A stretch of 64,000 nt of DNA from Levilactobacillus lanxiensis. Its GTDB lineage: Bacteria; Bacillota; Bacilli; Lactobacillales; Lactobacillaceae. The translations under genes were made by a program, and so were the position numbers. Each line of letters begins with the position of its first letter. The stretch's first letter is position 1. Positions 26,112-33,960 of the stretch are shown here, one piece after another. The notes beneath the pieces are model-generated. The model searched no databases. It had not been told where the DNA came from and saw nothing but the letters and a program-made list of their open reading frames with translations. The DNA lies in NCBI RefSeq assembly GCF_016861655.1, contig NZ_BOLN01000010.1, positions 62,001 through 126,000 of the forward strand, in the 5' to 3' direction.

Positions 26112-26873
26112 ATGACCTACAGTGTCCAAGCCCTCAGCCAGCTCACCGGCGTGAGTCCGCGCACCCTGCGCTACTATGATCAAATTGGCCTATTGCCAGC
26201 CCAACGCAATCCCACGAACGGGTACCGCGAATACCCAGAGACTGCCGTGGACCAGCTACAAATGATTCGTTATTTCCAAACCTTTGGCTTTCAGCTCACC
26301 GCGATCCAAGATTTACTAGCTCAGCCTAAAGCGGCGCAAACAGCCGCCTTAGCCGACCAACGCCAGCGTTTAGCCGCTGAACGCGACCACCTGACGACCT
26401 TGCTAAATACCCTAGACCGCACCCTAGCGGCTAGAAATGGAGGTCCCCAAATGACCAATGCAGAAAAATTTAGCGCCTTTAAGCAAGCACAATTAGACCA
26501 GAACGACCGGCAATTTGGCCCGGAGGTTCGGCAACGTTATGGCGCCGAGAGCTTTGCCGCCAGTCAACAGAAATTTGCCAACCTGAGCGAAGCCGATTAC
26601 CAGCAAATGCAGGCCACTGAGCAGGCACTCTTTCAAGCGCTCCGCACGGTGACCCGCAGTGGTGACTTAGCTAGTGAGGCAGCACAACAGGTGTTCACGC
26701 GACACCGGCAATGGTTATGTTTCACGTGGAACAATTACACCGCAGAAGCTCACCGTGGCCTGGCCCAAATGTACGCTGCCGATAGCCGGTTTGCGGACTA
26801 CTATAACGACCACGTTGGGCTGCCCGACGCCGCGCAAACACTGGTTGCCGTGATTACACGATACGCCAAATAA
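26112..26873 (+). CDS. MerR-family regulator with TipAS-like ligand domain
   Basis: Transcription activator of the MerR family. Winged-helix DNA-binding domain (about 1-70) with LTGVSPRTLRYYDQIGLL; coiled-coil linker (about 75-110); C-terminal TipAS-like antibiotic-recognition domain (about 120-250, with the helical WNNYTAEAHRGLAQMYAAD region). 253 residues. AAAAGGAGGTGG precedes the ATG. A perfect parS site lies inside the coding sequence (26718-26733). The 126-residue hicB-like gene follows 27 bp later and is probably co-transcribed. Confidence 0.88.
   Translation: MTYSVQALSQLTGVSPRTLRYYDQIGLLPAQRNPTNGYREYPETAVDQLQMIRYFQTFGFQLTAIQDLLAQPKAAQTAALADQRQRLAAERDHLTTLLNTLDRTLAARNGGPQMTNAEKFSAFKQAQLDQNDRQFGPEVRQRYGAESFAASQQKFANLSEADYQQMQATEQALFQALRTVTRSGDLASEAAQQVFTRHRQWLCFTWNNYTAEAHRGLAQMYAADSRFADYYNDHVGLPDAAQTLVAVITRYAK
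26718..26733. promoter_or_regulatory. parS site (exact match to consensus)
   Basis: TGTTTCACGTGGAACA; its complement TGTTCCACGTGAAACA matches the ParB/Spo0J consensus TGTTNCACGTGAAACA fully. It is embedded in the merR-like coding sequence, as is common for parS. Confidence 0.88.
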
Positions 26874-26900
26874 CGAGCCCCATTTTCAAGGAGGAAATTC

Positions 26901-27281
26901 ATGCTGCCAAACTTACTGGTTTATCCCATCATTCTGCATAAGGAAACTGTTGGTGGCTTCAGCGTCGAGGTCCCGGACATCGGTTGGACTCAGGGTGATG
27001 ACCCGGCCGATGCTTTAGCAATGGCTCAAGACTTAATCGGCACGGCCTTAGCTGGTGAGGATACCGTGCCGCCAGCCACACCGTTCGATCAAATCGAGGT
27101 ATCTGCCCCAGACATGAAGGCCCTCGTTTCAATTGACCTGGAACTTTTCTGCCGGCAGCACCCCGTAATGGTTCGCAAGCACGTTTCGATTCCAGACTAC
27201 TTAAATGACCTTGGCATTGAACAAGGCATTAATTTCTCAAAACTGTTAACCGAAGCACTACATCTCCGGCTAGATGCCTAA
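26901..27281 (+). CDS. HicB-like antitoxin-family protein (orphan)
   Basis: 126 residues. The N-terminal HicB-like fold starts YPIILHKETVGGFSVEVPDIGWTQGDD, the partial RNase-H-like pattern of HicB, with the usual ALAMAQDLIGTAL helix. The C-terminus (about 93-126) looks like a ribbon-helix-helix DNA-binding end (VSIPDYLNDLGIEQGINFSKLLTEAL). No hicA toxin gene lies beside it, so it may be a solitary regulator. AAGGAGG precedes the ATG. It lies downstream of merR. Confidence 0.75.
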   Translation: MLPNLLVYPIILHKETVGGFSVEVPDIGWTQGDDPADALAMAQDLIGTALAGEDTVPPATPFDQIEVSAPDMKALVSIDLELFCRQHPVMVRKHVSIPDYLNDLGIEQGINFSKLLTEALHLRLDA

Positions 27282-27284
27282 ACT

Positions 27285-27334
27285 AAAAACGACTGATACC
27301 GCACCTCTAAAGGGACTGGTATCGGTCGTTTTTG
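27285..27334. terminator. Bidirectional terminator (hicB-like / VOC gene)
   Basis: Arms AAAAACGACTGATACC and GGTATCGGTCGTTTTT (one G-T pair) between convergent genes. Confidence 0.88.
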
Positions 27335-27335
27335 C

Positions 27336-27800
27336 TTACTTATTGGGGTCCTTGATCTGACTCCACTTCATCACGTGCAGCATCCAAGAAATCCCGTACT
27401 TATCCGTGAAATGGCCCATCTTGCCACCCCAGAACTGCTCGGCAAACGGCATATCAATGGTGACCTGACCGCTGGCCTGCAGGTGTTGGTAAAAGTCCTC
27501 GGCCGCCTGAACGCTGGCAGCATCATCCCCATCGATGTCTAAAATCATATCGACCTGATTGGACGACTGGACCGGGCCACGGAAACTATCTGCCACTTGA
27601 AAACTCATCCCTAAGACGGTAAAGCCGCCATGGATGGTCATACTGTCTAAATCAGCCTCAGCCGGCAGGTGAAATTGTTGCGCCTGCTCGGGTTGGGGAC
27701 TGAATCGGTACACGTCGGTCGCACCGAACACGTCTTGGTAATAGGTCAACGCCTCCTTGGCATTTTCAAACGCAAAACTAGGAATCAAACGGGATTGCAT
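27336..27800 (-). CDS. VOC-superfamily protein (PhnB/glyoxalase-like)
   Basis: 154 residues. Two betaalphabetabetabeta modules of the PhnB-like subfamily: LIPSFAFENAKEALTYYQDVFGATDV at the start and the GGKMGHFTDKYGISWMLHV ending typical of this group. The exact reaction is unknown. The start used is the ATG at 27800 after GAGGAG; the longer frame to 27980 runs into AT-rich non-coding sequence. Confidence 0.85.
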   Translation of the reverse strand: MQSRLIPSFAFENAKEALTYYQDVFGATDVYRFSPQPEQAQQFHLPAEADLDSMTIHGGFTVLGMSFQVADSFRGPVQSSNQVDMILDIDGDDAASVQAAEDFYQHLQASGQVTIDMPFAEQFWGGKMGHFTDKYGISWMLHVMKWSQIKDPNK

Positions 27801-27987
27801 GGACAACCATCTCCTCAATTTAGATGGCTTAAGTGTACCAATCACTGGCAAAAACCGGTAGTGATTAGGCTTGATTATTTGGCAACAGCACGATCGGTGT
27901 TCGTCTATATTTTTTTCGAAACCATTATTTCTATAAGACATCCACAAAAATCGGTCGTCTCTGCCACAACTATTTGCCAACTTTCCG
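27801..27987. other. Intergenic stretch before the first T-box module
   Basis: AT-rich gap upstream of the 27988 promoter; no gene seen. Confidence 0.4.
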
Positions 27988-28015
27988 TTGACATTCGCTA
28001 GATTCCTGCTAAACT
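27988..28015 (+). promoter_or_regulatory. Promoter of T-box module 1
   Basis: -35 TTGACA (27988-27993), 16-bp spacer, -10 TAAACT (28010-28015). The same elements and spacing recur at module 2. Confidence 0.75.
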
Positions 28016-28021
28016 AGCAAT

Positions 28022-28341
28022 CATTAACAATTGATTAGAAAATTAAAAAGTGATGATGAAGACTAGTAACGTCCTTGGTCCTTGTTAGCGAGCCCGGTTA
28101 AGTGCAAGCGGGTCAAGGCTGACGACGCGAACTCCCTTCTGAACTGTCAGCTGAAATTTAGTAAGCCCGACCGGTGGCAACCGTTATCCCTGCAGTGAAT
28201 CGCGACCTGGCTGGCCCATCGGACCTAGCTGATGGTTACCGGCCTCTAGGAGTGTCGCCGTTCACGTTCGAGTAAAAATTAAGGTGGTACCGTGCGACAG
28301 CGCCCTTACGGAGAAGTTCTTTCCGTGGGGGCGCTTTTTGT
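28022..28341 (+). promoter_or_regulatory. T-box riboswitch, module 1
   Basis: Stem I start GTGATGATGAAGACTAGTAA, distal GCGAGCCCGG, specifier region GCGAACTCCCTTCTGAAC, antiterminator box AAGGTGGTACCGTGCG at 28281-28296, and a terminator GCGCCCTTACGG..CCGTGGGGGCGC followed by TTTTTG. The specifier is CTC (Leu; 28132-28134) if aligned from the 3' side, or TCC (Ser) by the GAA-N spacing; Leu is preferred by comparison with module 2. Confidence 0.93.
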
Positions 28342-28378
28342 GTCCACCACTATTTCTAAGCAATTGAAACTAGGAGGG

Positions 28379-28394
28379 TGTTCCACATGAAACA
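28379..28394. promoter_or_regulatory. parS-like site over the oppA-like start codon
   Basis: TGTTCCACATGAAACA, one mismatch from consensus TGTTCCACGTGAAACA. The start ATG of the downstream gene is inside it (28387-28389) and the ribosome site AGGAGGG touches its left edge. Confidence 0.5.
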
Positions 28395-29994
28395 TTTTGC
28401 AGCACTAATTCCCGTCACCATGCTGGTGGCCATCACCTTGAGTGCCTGTGGCAGTAGTGCCGCGGGTCAAACCAATAAGAATAAAACCTTGAACGTCACC
28501 TTGGCCGACGAACCAGCCACTGTCGACCCTAACAAGGATACCGACACCAACAGTGCCAGCGTCATTTTTCAAACGATGGAAGGTCTCTACACGTACAGCC
28601 GCAACAACAAAATCATCCCCGGGGTGGCCACCAAGGTCGTTACGCCCACGAATCACGGCAAGACCTATACGTTTACCCTGAAGAAGACGGCCAAATGGGC
28701 CAATGGTCAGCCCGTCACCGCACAAGACTTTGTGACTTCGCTTCGGCGCATGGCGGACCCCAAGACTAAGGCCCAATACGCGAGCCTCCTGTCGTCGTTT
28801 AAAAATTACAGCGCCATACAACACAGTCAGGCCGCCCCATCCAAGCTGGGAATCACTGCGCTCAGTAAAACCAAGCTGCGCATTCAGTTGACCAAGGCCG
28901 TGCCCTACTTCAATGACCTGCTGGCCAGCAAGTATTATCCGTTGAACACCGCCGCCGTGACCAAATACGGCAGTAAGTACGGGACCAGCGCCACTACGGC
29001 CATGGCCAATGGCCCGTACAAGCTGGTCGGCTGGACTGGGAGCAATTCGACCTGGCACTACGTGAAGAATTCCCACTACTGGAACGCCAAGAACGTTAAA
29101 ATCAAGCGCGTTAAGGTCGCCGTGACCAAAGACGAAACGACGGCCGCTAACCTATTCAAGGCGGGCAAGGTCCAAGAAACCACGGTCAGTGGTGAGTATG
29201 TCCGGGCCAATAGCAATGAAAAACAGCTCCACACTCACCTGCAGGGCCGCATGAACCTGTTGTATTTCAACCACAAACGGACCGTTACCGACTCCGAAAA
29301 TTTGCGGCAGGCCGTTTCCTACATCGTCGACCGCAATCAATTGACCAGTCAGGTGCTCCAGGACGGGTCCAAGCCCGCGCTGAGTGCCATTCCGCGTGGC
29401 GACCAAACCAATCCCCAGACGGGCGGCGATATGGCCACCGAAACCGGCAACCTGCTCCCCCACGACATTGCCAAGGCTAAGGGTTATTGGCAGAAATACT
29501 TGAAGGAGACCGGCAAGTCCACTGCCACCATTAGCATTTTGACCGACGACAGTGACGACGATAAGAAAATCGGCACCTACCTCCAATCCGTGATGGAGAA
29601 ACACTTCAAGGGCCTGACCGTGAAAACGGCCGCGCTGCCCCACGCCCAACACGTGGCCCGCGACTTCTCTGGCGACTTTGACATCAACCTGATTGGCTGG
29701 TCGACCAACTGGCTGGACGCGTCCGACTACCTGGATTTGGCGGCCAAGGACAACTCCGTCAACTTCACCCACTGGAATGATTCGACCTACAACCAGCTTC
29801 TCACGACCGCGGAAAATAAAACGGGCCAGGCCCGCTACAATGGCTTGGTCACCGCCAATAAATACCTGATGGGCGTCAAGGGCTACGTCCCCCTGTACCA
29901 ACCTTCAGAGGCCAAACTGATTAGCAACAAGGTTGGCGGCTTGACGTATTCATTGATCAACGACGCCCAGTATCAGTATGCTTACTGGAAGTAG
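28387..29994 (+). CDS. Oligopeptide-binding lipoprotein (OppA family), module 1
   Basis: Extracellular peptide-binding lipoprotein, 535 residues, with lipobox LSACGS (Cys about 21) and a family-5 substrate-binding domain (TFTLKKTAKWANGQPVT, GPYKLVGWTG, HYVKNSHYWNAKN). It is closely similar in frame and sequence to the module 2 copy and more distantly to the gene at 13123. The start is the ATG at 28387 after AGGAGGG; a GTG at 28378 overlaps the ribosome site and is unlikely. No permease genes are adjacent. The T-box leader makes it responsive to aminoacyl-tRNA shortage, fitting peptide scavenging for a missing amino acid. Confidence 0.93.
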   Translation: MKHFAALIPVTMLVAITLSACGSSAAGQTNKNKTLNVTLADEPATVDPNKDTDTNSASVIFQTMEGLYTYSRNNKIIPGVATKVVTPTNHGKTYTFTLKKTAKWANGQPVTAQDFVTSLRRMADPKTKAQYASLLSSFKNYSAIQHSQAAPSKLGITALSKTKLRIQLTKAVPYFNDLLASKYYPLNTAAVTKYGSKYGTSATTAMANGPYKLVGWTGSNSTWHYVKNSHYWNAKNVKIKRVKVAVTKDETTAANLFKAGKVQETTVSGEYVRANSNEKQLHTHLQGRMNLLYFNHKRTVTDSENLRQAVSYIVDRNQLTSQVLQDGSKPALSAIPRGDQTNPQTGGDMATETGNLLPHDIAKAKGYWQKYLKETGKSTATISILTDDSDDDKKIGTYLQSVMEKHFKGLTVKTAALPHAQHVARDFSGDFDINLIGWSTNWLDASDYLDLAAKDNSVNFTHWNDSTYNQLLTTAENKTGQARYNGLVTANKYLMGVKGYVPLYQPSEAKLISNKVGGLTYSLINDAQYQYAYWK

Positions 29995-30032
29995 AGTGCG
30001 GAGAGAGCCGCTTAGACTCTGAGCATTAACGT

Positions 30033-30075
30033 CGGTTTAGTGATGCCCCCGGTCTTTGGGGGGATTACTGAACCG
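30033..30075. other. Long hairpin after the module 1 lipoprotein gene
   Basis: CGGTTTAGTGATGCCCCC and GGGGGGATTACTGAACCG pair over about 17 positions with two G-U pairs and a 7-base loop. No T-run follows, so a terminator role is doubtful. Confidence 0.6.
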
Positions 30076-30080
30076 GGGTT

Positions 30081-30291
30081 AAGCGCAGGAGTCTGGCTCT
30101 CGGAGCACGTTTCCAAGGCTGCTGATTTTCGGATAGATACGCGCAGAGCCAGTCAAATGATTTAAGATGCTGTAACCTTAAACAACCAGGAGTGCTTGGA
30201 CTTTCTAAGCGCAGGGGCCTGCCTTGTGTAGCACGTTTCCAAGGCTGCAAGCTTCCGGATAGACACGCGCAGAACCCGTTCAACGACCTAA
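30081..30291. repeat. Two degenerate direct repeats, 126-bp period
   Basis: AAGCGCAGG..GCACGTTTCCAAGGCTG..CGGATAGA-ACGCGCAGA at about 30081-30165 recurs at about 30207-30291. The rest of the gap up to the amidohydrolase gene has no ORF. The corresponding gap of module 2 holds a type A repeat instead. Confidence 0.8.
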
Positions 30292-30421
30292 GGCAAGATT
30301 AGGTCAATCCCCACCCAAAAGGACTGACTAAACCGTAATCAATCCCAAAGAAACCGCGTCACCAATCACCATCAATCCGTTATCAAAATTTAAAAAATAC
30401 CAAATTCAGGAGGACTCACCC

Positions 30422-31609
30422 ATGACGAAAAAAACATTCTACAACTTCACCCTATTTGACGGCGCTGGCGATCAAAATACGCCGGACGCTTGGTTCACCG
30501 TGGACACCGACACCGGCAAGATCACTGCCAGCGGCACGGGTCACCCCGATACCACCGACGAACAAGTCGACCTCCACGGCCAATATGTCATGCCCGGCTT
30601 TATCAACGTGCATACCCATATCACCAGCAATCCCGACTCCTTTAGCGGTAGCTTCGGCGCGTCCGAATCCGAGTCCGCGGTCTTTGGTTACGAGAATCTG
30701 CAGAAGCTCCTCAAGTCAGGTGTCACCTACATTCGCCAGTGTGGCGCGACTTACGACGTCGATATCAAACTCAAGCGGCTCCAACGCGACGGACGCCTGC
30801 CGCGCACTCCACACATCATGGCATCCGGTCGCGCCTTTTCAATGACCGGGGGCCACGGGGATGGCCGCAACTCGGCCTACCTGGTCGACTCCCCCGACGA
30901 AATGCGTAAGGGCGTGCGGCAAGCCTTTAAGGCCGGCGCCGAATGCATCAAGGTCATGGCGACCGGCGGCGTGATGACGCCCAACGACTTTATGGAAGAC
31001 CCGCAACTCTCCGTACCCGAAATGCACGTAGCCGTTGAGGAAGCCCATCACAAGCGGCGCATCGTCGCCGCCCACGCGGAAGGCAATCCCGGAATTCAAA
31101 ACGCCCTCGATGCCGGCGTCGACTCCATCGAACACGGCTTCTACGTTAACGAGGCCGAGGCGCATCAGATGATTGCCCAGGGGACCTACCTCACCCCGAC
31201 ACTGATTGCCGAATGGGTCATCCCCGAAAAAGGCCGCGGCGTGCTTCCCGATTGGGAGGTCAAAAAGGCTGCCGACGCCATTGATGACACCTACCACAAC
31301 CTGAAGCGTGCATTTGAAATCGGCGTGAAATTCACCTGTGGCACCGATGCCGGTACCCCCTTCAACGGCTTTGACCGGACCCCCGACGAGTTCGGCCTGC
31401 TCACCAAGGTGGGGATGACCCCCGCACAGGCCTATCACTGTTCTAGCATCAACTCGGCCACGCTTTTAGGCGTTGCCGATGACTACGGTACCCTTGAAGT
31501 TGGCAAGCACGCCGATTTCCAAGTGCTCCGGGCTGACCCATTAGCCGATACGGCCGCCGTAAAGCAAACGGACAAGGGCGTTTACGTGGGCGGTATTCAA
31601 CAGTTTTAA
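30422..31609 (+). CDS. Metal-dependent amidohydrolase (imidazolonepropionase/prolidase-like), module 1
   Basis: 395-residue amidohydrolase-superfamily enzyme with metal-binding HTHIT (about 64-68; HxH), the KVMATGG segment carrying the likely metal-bridging Lys (about 178), His ligands in AAHAEGN and IEHGFY, and Asp in CGTDAGTPF. Related proteins include Xaa-Pro dipeptidase-type and imidazolonepropionase-like hydrolases; pairing with a peptide-binding protein suggests a dipeptidase or amide hydrolase, but this is inference. AGGAGGACTC precedes the ATG. It is probably transcribed from the T-box promoter. Confidence 0.85.
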   Translation: MTKKTFYNFTLFDGAGDQNTPDAWFTVDTDTGKITASGTGHPDTTDEQVDLHGQYVMPGFINVHTHITSNPDSFSGSFGASESESAVFGYENLQKLLKSGVTYIRQCGATYDVDIKLKRLQRDGRLPRTPHIMASGRAFSMTGGHGDGRNSAYLVDSPDEMRKGVRQAFKAGAECIKVMATGGVMTPNDFMEDPQLSVPEMHVAVEEAHHKRRIVAAHAEGNPGIQNALDAGVDSIEHGFYVNEAEAHQMIAQGTYLTPTLIAEWVIPEKGRGVLPDWEVKKAADAIDDTYHNLKRAFEIGVKFTCGTDAGTPFNGFDRTPDEFGLLTKVGMTPAQAYHCSSINSATLLGVADDYGTLEVGKHADFQVLRADPLADTAAVKQTDKGVYVGGIQQF

Positions 31610-31642
31610 CCCCCTTCGGAAAAATTAATTTCAATTTTCGCG

Positions 31643-31670
31643 TTGACAAATAATTTTTCGGTGCTAAACT
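31643..31670 (+). promoter_or_regulatory. Promoter of T-box module 2
   Basis: -35 TTGACA (31643-31648), 16-bp spacer, -10 TAAACT (31665-31670), starting 34 bp after the amidohydrolase stop. Confidence 0.8.
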
Positions 31671-31676
31671 AGCAAT

Positions 31677-32021
31677 TATTAACAATTGATTAGAAAATGA
31701 AAATGTGATGATGAAGTCCAGTAGCAGTGACCATCCTTGTCAGCGAGCCCGGTAAAGTGAGAGCGGGTCAAGCCAGTCGCCGTGAACATCCCTTCGGAGC
31801 AGTTAGCTGAAATCCAAGTAAGCGTCAACCGGGAGCATCCGTTATCAATGCAGTGAATCGCGGGAGTAGTCGCGGCTTCAATCGATCCTAGCCCTTGGGC
31901 CTCGACTCCTAGGAAGCCCGCCGTTCATAATCAAGACGATGCGTTTTCGCGTCGCAAAAATAAGGTGGTACCGTGCGCAAGCACCCTTACAGAGAAGTAT
32001 TTTCTGTAGGGGTGCTTTTTG
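31677..32021 (+). promoter_or_regulatory. T-box riboswitch, module 2
   Basis: Stem I start GTGATGATGAAGTCCAGTAG, distal GCGAGCCCGG, specifier ATC (Ile; 31788-31790) in GTGAACATCCCTTCGGAGC, box AAGGTGGTACCGTGCG at 31962-31977, and terminator AGCACCCTTACAG..CTGTAGGGGTGCT with TTTTTG. The Ile specifier fits both ways of counting. Confidence 0.94.
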
Positions 32022-32067
32022 TTTGTCCACCGCCGCTAATGTTCTAATCAATTGAATTCTAGGAGGG

Positions 32068-32083
32068 TGTTTCACATGAAACA
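32068..32083. promoter_or_regulatory. parS-like site over the second oppA-like start codon
   Basis: TGTTTCACATGAAACA, one mismatch from parS; the ATG at 32076 is inside it. Confidence 0.5.
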
Positions 32084-33683
32084 TTTTGTTTGGACTGCAC
32101 CACTAGCTTTACTCACTGTCTTATCCCTAGCCGGTTGTGGCAGCGCGGCTGGTCACACGACCAATAAGAACCGCACGCTCAACGTGACGCTGGCCAGTGA
32201 GCCCGCCACCGCCGACCCCAACAAGGACACCGACACCAACAGTGCCAGCGTCATTTACCAGACGATGGAGGGCCTCTACACCTATAACAAGGCCAATAAA
32301 ATCGTGGCTGGTGTCGCGACGAAGGTCGTCACCCCCACTAATCATGGCAAGACCTACACCTTCACGCTGAAGAAGAACGCCAAATGGGCCAACGGGCAGC
32401 GCGTCACCGCCCAGGACTTCGTGACGTCCCTTCAACGGATGGCCGACCCCAAGACCAAGGCCCAGTACGCTAGTGTCCTCTCGGCATTTAAGAACTACGC
32501 TGCCGTCCAAAAGGGCACCCTACCAGCTTCCAAGTTAGGCGTTAAGGCGCTGAGCACGACCAAGCTCCAATTTCAACTGAGTAAGGCCGTCCCATACTTC
32601 GATGACCTGGTCGCCAGCAAGTATTACCCGCTGAACACGGCTGCCGTCAAGAAATATGGCCAGAAATACGGGACCAGCGCCGCAAAATCCGTGGGTAACG
32701 GGCCCTACAAGCTGGTTGGTTGGACCGGTAGTAACGCCACCTGGCACTACGTCAAGAACCCCCACTACTGGAACGCCAAAGAGGTTCAGATCAAGCGCGT
32801 TAAGGTGGCCGTCACCAAGGACGTGAACACCGCCGCGAACCTATTTAAGAGCGACAAGGTCCAGGAGACCACGGTCACTGGTGAATACGTGCGCGCTAAC
32901 AGTAATGATGCGAGCCTACATACCCATTTGACTGGCCGCTTGAACTACCTGTACGTCAATAGCCGCAAGACCGCGACGAACTCCGAGAACCTGCGCCAAG
33001 CCATCTCCGCCGTCATCGACCGCAAGCAATTAACTAATAAGGTGCTCCAGGATGGTTCCAAGCCAGCCTTGAGCGCCGTGCCGCAAGGCGACCAGGCGAA
33101 CCCGAAGACCGGGCAGGACATGGCCAAGGAAGTCGGCAACCTGCTCCCCCACAACGTCGTCCAGGCCAAGACTTACTGGGCGAAATACCTGAAGGAGACC
33201 GGTAAGACCAAGGTCACGCTGAACCTTTTGACGGATGATACAGATGACGATAAGAAGGTCGGCACCTACCTCCAATCCGAAATGGAGAAGAATCTAAAGG
33301 GCCTGACCGTCACCACGACCGCCATCCCCCACGCCCAACACGTGGCTCGAGACTTTGCCGGAACCTTTGAGCTCAACCTCACCGGCTGGTCGACCAACTG
33401 GCTAGACGCCTCCGACTACCTCAACTTGGCAGCCAAGGGCAATACCGTCAACTTCACCAACTGGAACGACAGCACTTACAACCAGCTGCTCGCGACCGCC
33501 GATGGTCAAACCGGACTGGCCCGCTACAAGTCGCTGATGAAGGCCGACAAATACCTAATGAGCGTCAAGGGCTACCTGCCCCTCTACCAGCCATCCGAGG
33601 CCAAGCTGATCAGCAGTAAGGTCGGCGGACTGCACTACTCGCTGTTAAACGAGGCGCAGTACCAATACGCTTACTGGAAATAG
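32076..33683 (+). CDS. Oligopeptide-binding lipoprotein (OppA family), module 2
   Basis: 535 residues, lipobox LSLAGCGS (Cys about 22), same domain and length as the module 1 protein and clearly a paralogue by duplication (shared EPATADPNKDTDTNSASVI and YQYAYWK ending). The ATG at 32076 follows AGGAGGG; an upstream in-frame TTG at 32052 precedes the ribosome site and is rejected. The T-box with an Ile specifier controls it. No transporter genes are adjacent. Confidence 0.93.
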   Translation: MKHFVWTAPLALLTVLSLAGCGSAAGHTTNKNRTLNVTLASEPATADPNKDTDTNSASVIYQTMEGLYTYNKANKIVAGVATKVVTPTNHGKTYTFTLKKNAKWANGQRVTAQDFVTSLQRMADPKTKAQYASVLSAFKNYAAVQKGTLPASKLGVKALSTTKLQFQLSKAVPYFDDLVASKYYPLNTAAVKKYGQKYGTSAAKSVGNGPYKLVGWTGSNATWHYVKNPHYWNAKEVQIKRVKVAVTKDVNTAANLFKSDKVQETTVTGEYVRANSNDASLHTHLTGRLNYLYVNSRKTATNSENLRQAISAVIDRKQLTNKVLQDGSKPALSAVPQGDQANPKTGQDMAKEVGNLLPHNVVQAKTYWAKYLKETGKTKVTLNLLTDDTDDDKKVGTYLQSEMEKNLKGLTVTTTAIPHAQHVARDFAGTFELNLTGWSTNWLDASDYLNLAAKGNTVNFTNWNDSTYNQLLATADGQTGLARYKSLMKADKYLMSVKGYLPLYQPSEAKLISSKVGGLHYSLLNEAQYQYAYWK

Positions 33684-33889
33684 GCTTAACCCCCTTGCCT
33701 CCGGGTCGGTGAAAATGAGACTGGTCCGCTGTGGGCGAACGCCCGGAGCCAAAGTTCGGTCTCCGCGCTTACTTTGAGCCGAAAGAGCACGTCTCAAAGC
33801 TATCAGTTCCCTAGGTGGCGAACCCACCAAGGGAACTCCCACGGCTAAGCTCATTTTCACCACCCCTGCGGCTGATACTGGCTTAACCC
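33684..33889 (+). repeat. Structured dispersed repeat, type A, copy 5
   Basis: Begins directly at the stop codon of the module 2 lipoprotein gene. Closing stem GGTGAAAATGAG/CTCATTTTCACC; arm AGTTCCCTAGGTGG/CCACCAAGGGAACT with the A-A mismatch kept but the distal pairs changed (GGTGG/CCACC against AGCG/CGCT); TTTGAG/CTCAAA arm. The 10-mer GGCTTAACCC occurs in the same orientation at both margins (33683-33692 and 33880-33889). Confidence 0.85.
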
Positions 33890-33960
33890 GTAATCTTTTA
33901 ACTTATTAAACAGCTATATAACCCATAATAAATGCACTTTAAATCTTAGGAGGAATTTCT

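Noticed and set aside
30065-30283. 72-codon minus-strand frame over the direct repeats
   Set aside because: It shows an internal repeat only because the DNA does; no ribosome site.
33645-33863. Frame across the type A repeat on the minus strand
   Set aside because: It is the repeat read as protein; similar frames appear in copies 3 and 4.
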